DNA of 64,000 bases. Source: Onychomys torridus (lineage: Eukaryota; Chordata; Mammalia; Rodentia; Cricetidae). Below the pieces are notes generated by a model that was not told where the DNA came from, made no database searches, and saw only the letters and a program-made list of their open reading frames with translations. Every line of letters starts with the position of its first letter. Position 1 is the first letter of the stretch. The stretch lies in contig NC_050463.1 of assembly GCF_903995425.1 (NCBI RefSeq), forward strand, positions 3,352,294-3,416,293, given 5' to 3'. Positions 60,090 to 64,000 of this stretch are shown here, in pieces. The translations under genes were made by a program, and so were the position numbers.

Positions 60090-60465
60090 TCTGCATCTTC
60101 CCTCAACCACTTACCCAGCCCTGTAGATATCTGGTGACATGATTTAAGTTCTTTTCCCCATTGCTCTGTTCCATCCTTGTTAATCCCCAAACCTGCCCCT
60201 TCAAAGCCTGTCAAACAGAGCTCCTCCCCCAGAGAGGCTCAAGACCACTCCCACAGGGTATATAACCTGCATCCCAGAAAACACACAAGTAGTTCTTCTG
60301 GTCTCTCATCCTGTTCTCTCTGAGGGTCCTAGGAATCACCCGGCAACACTTACCCAATAAACTTGGGTTTTTCCAATTTGGTCTGATTCAGTTTATTTGG
60401 ATTGCTATGTCAGTGGAGAGAACTTCAGGGTGCAAAAACTTATCATCCCAGGGTGACAGGGCTTG
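60090..60465 (+). mobile_element. Solo LTR-like sequence with TATA box and poly-A signal
   Basis: TATATAA at 60259-60265 is followed 97 bp later by AATAAA (60356-60361) and a T-rich, GT-containing stretch. This is the compact promoter-plus-polyadenylation layout of an LTR. Outer limits and family are uncertain. Confidence 0.55.
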
Positions 60466-60670
60466 AGGTGGAACTCACACCCAAACACTAACTTCCCAGA
60501 TATTGTCTTGATCTGAGCATGGCAGAGTCCCAGAGCTTTAAACAATCTCTCCTCCAAAGCATGCACAGTATCTAAGCTCAGTGTGGATTAGAGCTGATTC
60601 AGTCATTGACCCATTCTTTGTTGCTCTTGGTGGTGGCGTGGAAGTGCAGCATTAGAAATTTTGAATATTT

Positions 60671-60820
60671 TTGTTTACTTTTTGAGATAGGGTCTCACTT
60701 TTGTAGCTCTGGTTGTCCTAAAATATACCATGTAGACCAGGTTTGCCTCAAACTCACATGGCTCTGCCTGCCTCTGCCTTCACGGTGCTGGGATTGAAGA
60801 CATGATCAACCATGCCCAGC
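60671..60820 (-). mobile_element. B1 SINE, antisense, with 9-bp duplication
   Basis: The reversed B1 order is kept: tgagatagggtctcactttt, tgtagaccaggtttgcctc, ctctgcctgcctctgcc and gtgctgggattgaagac. TGAATATTT is duplicated at 60662-60670 and 60821-60829. Confidence 0.9.
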
Positions 60821-61069
60821 TGAATATTTCCTTATGTATAGAAAATATGAGTTTTGCCTCTTAAAATAATTCCTAAGGCCTGGAATTACCTGGTACATAT
60901 TTATATACTGTAGACATTTGTTGAAGTTGAGACCGTATTGTTATCTGGAGTACCTGCAACCTTGGAAAATCATGTGGAAGTCCATGATCTTTGCTGCTAC
61001 TGGCTGTCATGGGCAAGGAAACATCTGTTGCAGTTTTATAAATGACTTCCAACATTGAGAATGAGAATC

Positions 61070-61418
61070 ATTGATGGATTCTGCATCAACTTCCTGCACC
61101 CAGCAAAAATAAAAAGACTAGACAAGAAGCCATTTAGGGGAGTCCTTAAAATTGTGATAAAGATGCTGAAATGTACCTCCTTACATTTGTTGGCTTCTGC
61201 CAGGGGAATGGGAAAGCACTCAGTTATCTTTAAGGGGCTGGCCACTGGGAATTTGACCATGTTCCAGTTAGTATATGGGAAACACAAATTGTATTTGATG
61301 TATTTGGGGAGGGAGGAGACAAGTATAGGAGGGTGAACCTGGGAGGAATGTGAAGAGAATGGGATCAGGATTCATTGGATGAAATTCCCAAGTAATCAAT
61401 AAAAATATTGTGTTAAAA
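61070..61418 (+). mobile_element. Old L1 3' UTR and tail
   Basis: The sequence ggagtccttaaaattgtgat, the ggctggccactgggaatttg segment, a gggagggaggagac segment and a final gaaattcccaagtaatcaat with an AATAAA-containing tail match an old rodent L1 3' end. Confidence 0.75.
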
Positions 61419-62189
61419 ATGCTTACAAACATCCATTCATCATTTTTGCTTTCTATCATTTATGAATTTGTCACAGTGGTCATGTATCTGTGAATTTTGG
61501 GGGGATTTGGGAACCATTAAATATTTTTGTTAAGCAAATTTTTACATGAATCATCATGGCAAATATGTATGTTAGTCTCTGACTATATACCTACCTGAAA
61601 TCTAGGTGCTGAAGGGAGCTTTTAAATGTCAATCATTAGAGAAGAGGCCATAGATATCACTGTTCTATTTACATTTAGCTTTCCATTTCAGGGGCATATC
61701 CTGGCATTTTATGGACCCTAAAGTAAATACATTAATAGAAATACTGAAAGATAAATGAAGGTATTTTTAAGAACTTGATGAAAATAAATGTTTCTTTAAA
61801 ATAAGATCATAACGGTAAATTTATAGAAGTGAAAAACTAACTGGCCTGCACTAAAATGGAAAACGTTTGTTAGTGAGTAAATGTTTGTTAGAATAAAAAT
61901 GCTGAGGTATCATAATTTATAATAATAACTAATAAATAATTAATAAATCTCTATGTGGTTGTTTGGGACCTGTCAGATGGGACATAAAAATCTGCCTACA
62001 AATGACATTCAATGGCTGAGCATCTATTTCCACATAAGACGTGAGAAAGCATTTTAAAAAAAACCTTCCAAACACACTAAAGCAAAGCCAAAAACAGTTT
62101 CTAGTCCTTAAGTGTTTCATGCAGCCACAGTATAGAGATGTGTCTCCTGGTTGCTGCCTGCATGCTTGAGCTGCCAGCACACGCTGAGT
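61419..62189. other. No gene recognised
   Basis: AT-rich sequence. Nothing supported. Confidence 0.4.
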
Positions 62190-62685
62190 TAAGATGCATG
62201 GTGGTTTAAGATTTAGGTAATGCCAACAGAGAAGGTTTATAGATAAACAGTAAAACAGGTTCTGATGGGAAAAAAAACCTCTAAATAAGTTACAGTGTGT
62301 TTAACAATGTGTGTAGGGTCAAAAAAGGAAAAAGAAAACAGGTATAGATGGTCATAAATAAATAAGTAGTTTAAAATGATAGAGTAAAATCCTTAAATAA
62401 AGAGTAAAGCAATAAAAAACAAGCCACATAGAGATGCAAAATACACAGGGAGTCTGGATCCTGTATGTTACTGTGTTGTCTTTGAATTTTTTGATGGCTG
62501 GTGAACAAATGATAGTTGCTGAAACATTGGATCATTAAACTGCTAAATTAAACCAACACATACATTTTTAAAATGTCTTAACATCAAAGTGGAAGTCAAA
62601 AAATATTGCATTGATGAAGAGGTTATAGTTTTGTTTACAAAGAAAATAAAAGACTGTTGATTCATTCAAGGTTAAAGAGATCAGG
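62190..62685 (+). repeat. Common rodent interspersed repeat, family not assigned
   Basis: The phrases taaaacaggttctgatggg, aaaaacaggtatagatgg-type text, gggagtctggatcctgtatg and ttgatgaagaggttatag are familiar from a frequent rodent repeat. The L1 at 62686 cuts into it. Confidence 0.5.
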
Positions 62686-64000
62686 TTTGTACCACTTTGG
62701 AAATCAGTATGGTGCTTCCTTAGAAAATTGGGAATCCATCTCCCCCAAGGCCCAGCTATACCACTCTTGGGCATATACCCAAGGAATGCTCAATCATACC
62801 ACAAGGGCATTTGCTCAGCTATGTTCATATCAGCATTGTTTGTAATGGCCAGAACCTGGAAACAACCTAGATGCCCTACAACTGAAGAATGGAGAAAGAA
62901 AATATGGTACATATACACAATGGAGTACTACTCAGCAGAGAAAAACAATGACATCATGAGGTTTGCAGGCAAATGGATGGATCTGAAAAAATCATCCTGA
63001 GTAAGGTAACCCAGACTCAGAAAGACAAACATGGTATGTACTCACTCATAGTAGGACTCTAGATGTAAAACAAAGATGACTAGACTGCTACTTACAACTC
63101 CAGGGAGGCTACTTAAAAAACAGGACTTAAGAAAGACACAGGGATTGCCCAAAGACAGAGAAATGGATAAGATCTACATGAACAACCTGGACGACAGTGG
63201 GAGTAATGAAGCGCAAGGTTTGAGGGAAAGAGAGCTTAGGGGAGCAAGAGATCCCAGCTGAATCAAGAACTGAAAGGGAGAACAAGGAATAACAGACCAT
63301 GATAAATGAAGACCACGTGAGAACAGGAAGAAGCAAAGTGCTAGAGAGGTCCTCAGAAATCCACAGTGGTACATCCACTGTAGACTACTCGCAATGATCG
63401 AGAGAATGACTGATCTGACCTAGTCTGGTGATCAGATGGCCAAACACCCTAACTGTCATGCTGGAACTCTCATCTAATAACTGATGGAAGTGGATGCAGA
63501 GATCCTTGGCCAGGCCCCAGGTAGAGCTCCAGGAGTCCAATTGTCAAGAAAGAGGAGGGACTGTAAGAGTGTGAATTGTTAAGACCAAGATTGGAAAAGC
63601 ACAGGGACAATTAGCCAAACTAATGGAAACACATGAATTATGAACCAAAAGCTTTGGAGCCCCCAACAGGATCAGGCCCTCTGGATAAGTAAGACAATTG
63701 AATAGCTTGAACTGTTTGGCGGCCACCCAGACAGGTCCTTAGTGCATGAGCTGGCTGTATGGAACCTTGGGCTTACACAAGGACACTTTGCTCAGCCTAG
63801 AAGGAGGGGACTGGACCTACCTGTACTGAATCTACCAGGTTGAGCTGAATCCCCAGAGGATTCTTGGTCCTGGGGGAGATGGGAATGGAGGGAAGGGACT
63901 GGGGGGAAGGTGGGGATGGGGCCAGAGGGGGGAGGACAGGGGGATCCCATGGCTGATATGTAAAATTAAAACACAAATATAATTTAAAAAAATAAAGAAA
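62686..64000 (+). mobile_element. LINE-1, 5'-truncated, sense
   Basis: It starts inside ORF2; the open stretch 62728-63000 is the ORF2 C-terminus (Lys-Trp-Met-Asp-Leu near the end). The 3' UTR runs to the A-rich sequence at the window end. The ORF2 tail is better preserved than in the other copies, so this may be the youngest L1 here. Confidence 0.93.

Overview
This is rodent nuclear DNA. It contains antisense and sense B1, B2 and ID SINEs with intact target-site duplications, rodent-type LINE-1 copies and class II (betaretrovirus-like/IAP-like) endogenous retroviruses. The B1 sequence at 2967-3110 looks to me like the cricetid form (hamster/vole/deer-mouse group) rather than the Mus form; that assignment is tentative. 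The window holds one recognisable host gene, a KRAB C2H2 zinc-finger gene on the + strand. Almost everything else that can be named is mobile-element sequence.

Layout. 1-15 kb: antisense class II ERV remnants (1-1.2 kb and 12.1-13.5 kb), a solo LTR-like repeat split by a B2, a B1, a B2 with a 15-bp duplication, and an antisense L1 (8.87-11.63 kb). 15.2-23.0 kb: the zinc-finger gene. It has a CpG-rich first exon with the start codon, a 127-bp KRAB-A exon, a 61-bp third exon and a long finger exon. All splice phases fit and predict a 604-residue protein. The finger array continues for more than 1 kb past the stop as a decaying tail. 23-38 kb: SINEs, a class II ERV pol remnant, an old L1 with 5' monomer-like repeats and a minisatellite lodged in ORF1, a class I (gammaretrovirus-like) pol remnant, and a short antisense zinc-finger fragment. 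38.5-41.6 kb: class II ERV gag-pro debris with an ID element inserted in pro, plus LTR pieces. 41.8-53.0 kb: an antisense L1 interrupted by a complete 8.0-kb ERV (44025-52037). The ERV has two 304-bp LTRs, a 6-bp target duplication, a Lys-type primer binding site, gag-pro-pol, no recognisable env and a polypurine tract. 53-64 kb: more L1 pieces, including a twin-primed copy, an ID with an internal deletion, a B1, an LTR with TATA and AATAAA, and a 3'-terminal L1.

How the parts relate. KRAB zinc-finger proteins are generally repressors of retroelements, and this gene lies among several ERV and L1 classes; whether it targets any of them cannot be read from the sequence. The 8-kb ERV keeps a correctly phased -1 frameshift signal with a predicted pseudoknot, but its reading frames carry at least eight nonsense or frameshift lesions, so it is not protein-competent as read here. 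I found no convincing new biological system. The most notable signals are a noncoding ERV block conserved better than neighbouring integrase coding sequence, a shared ERV deletion derivative, the preserved frameshift element, and the truncated, block-duplicated finger array.
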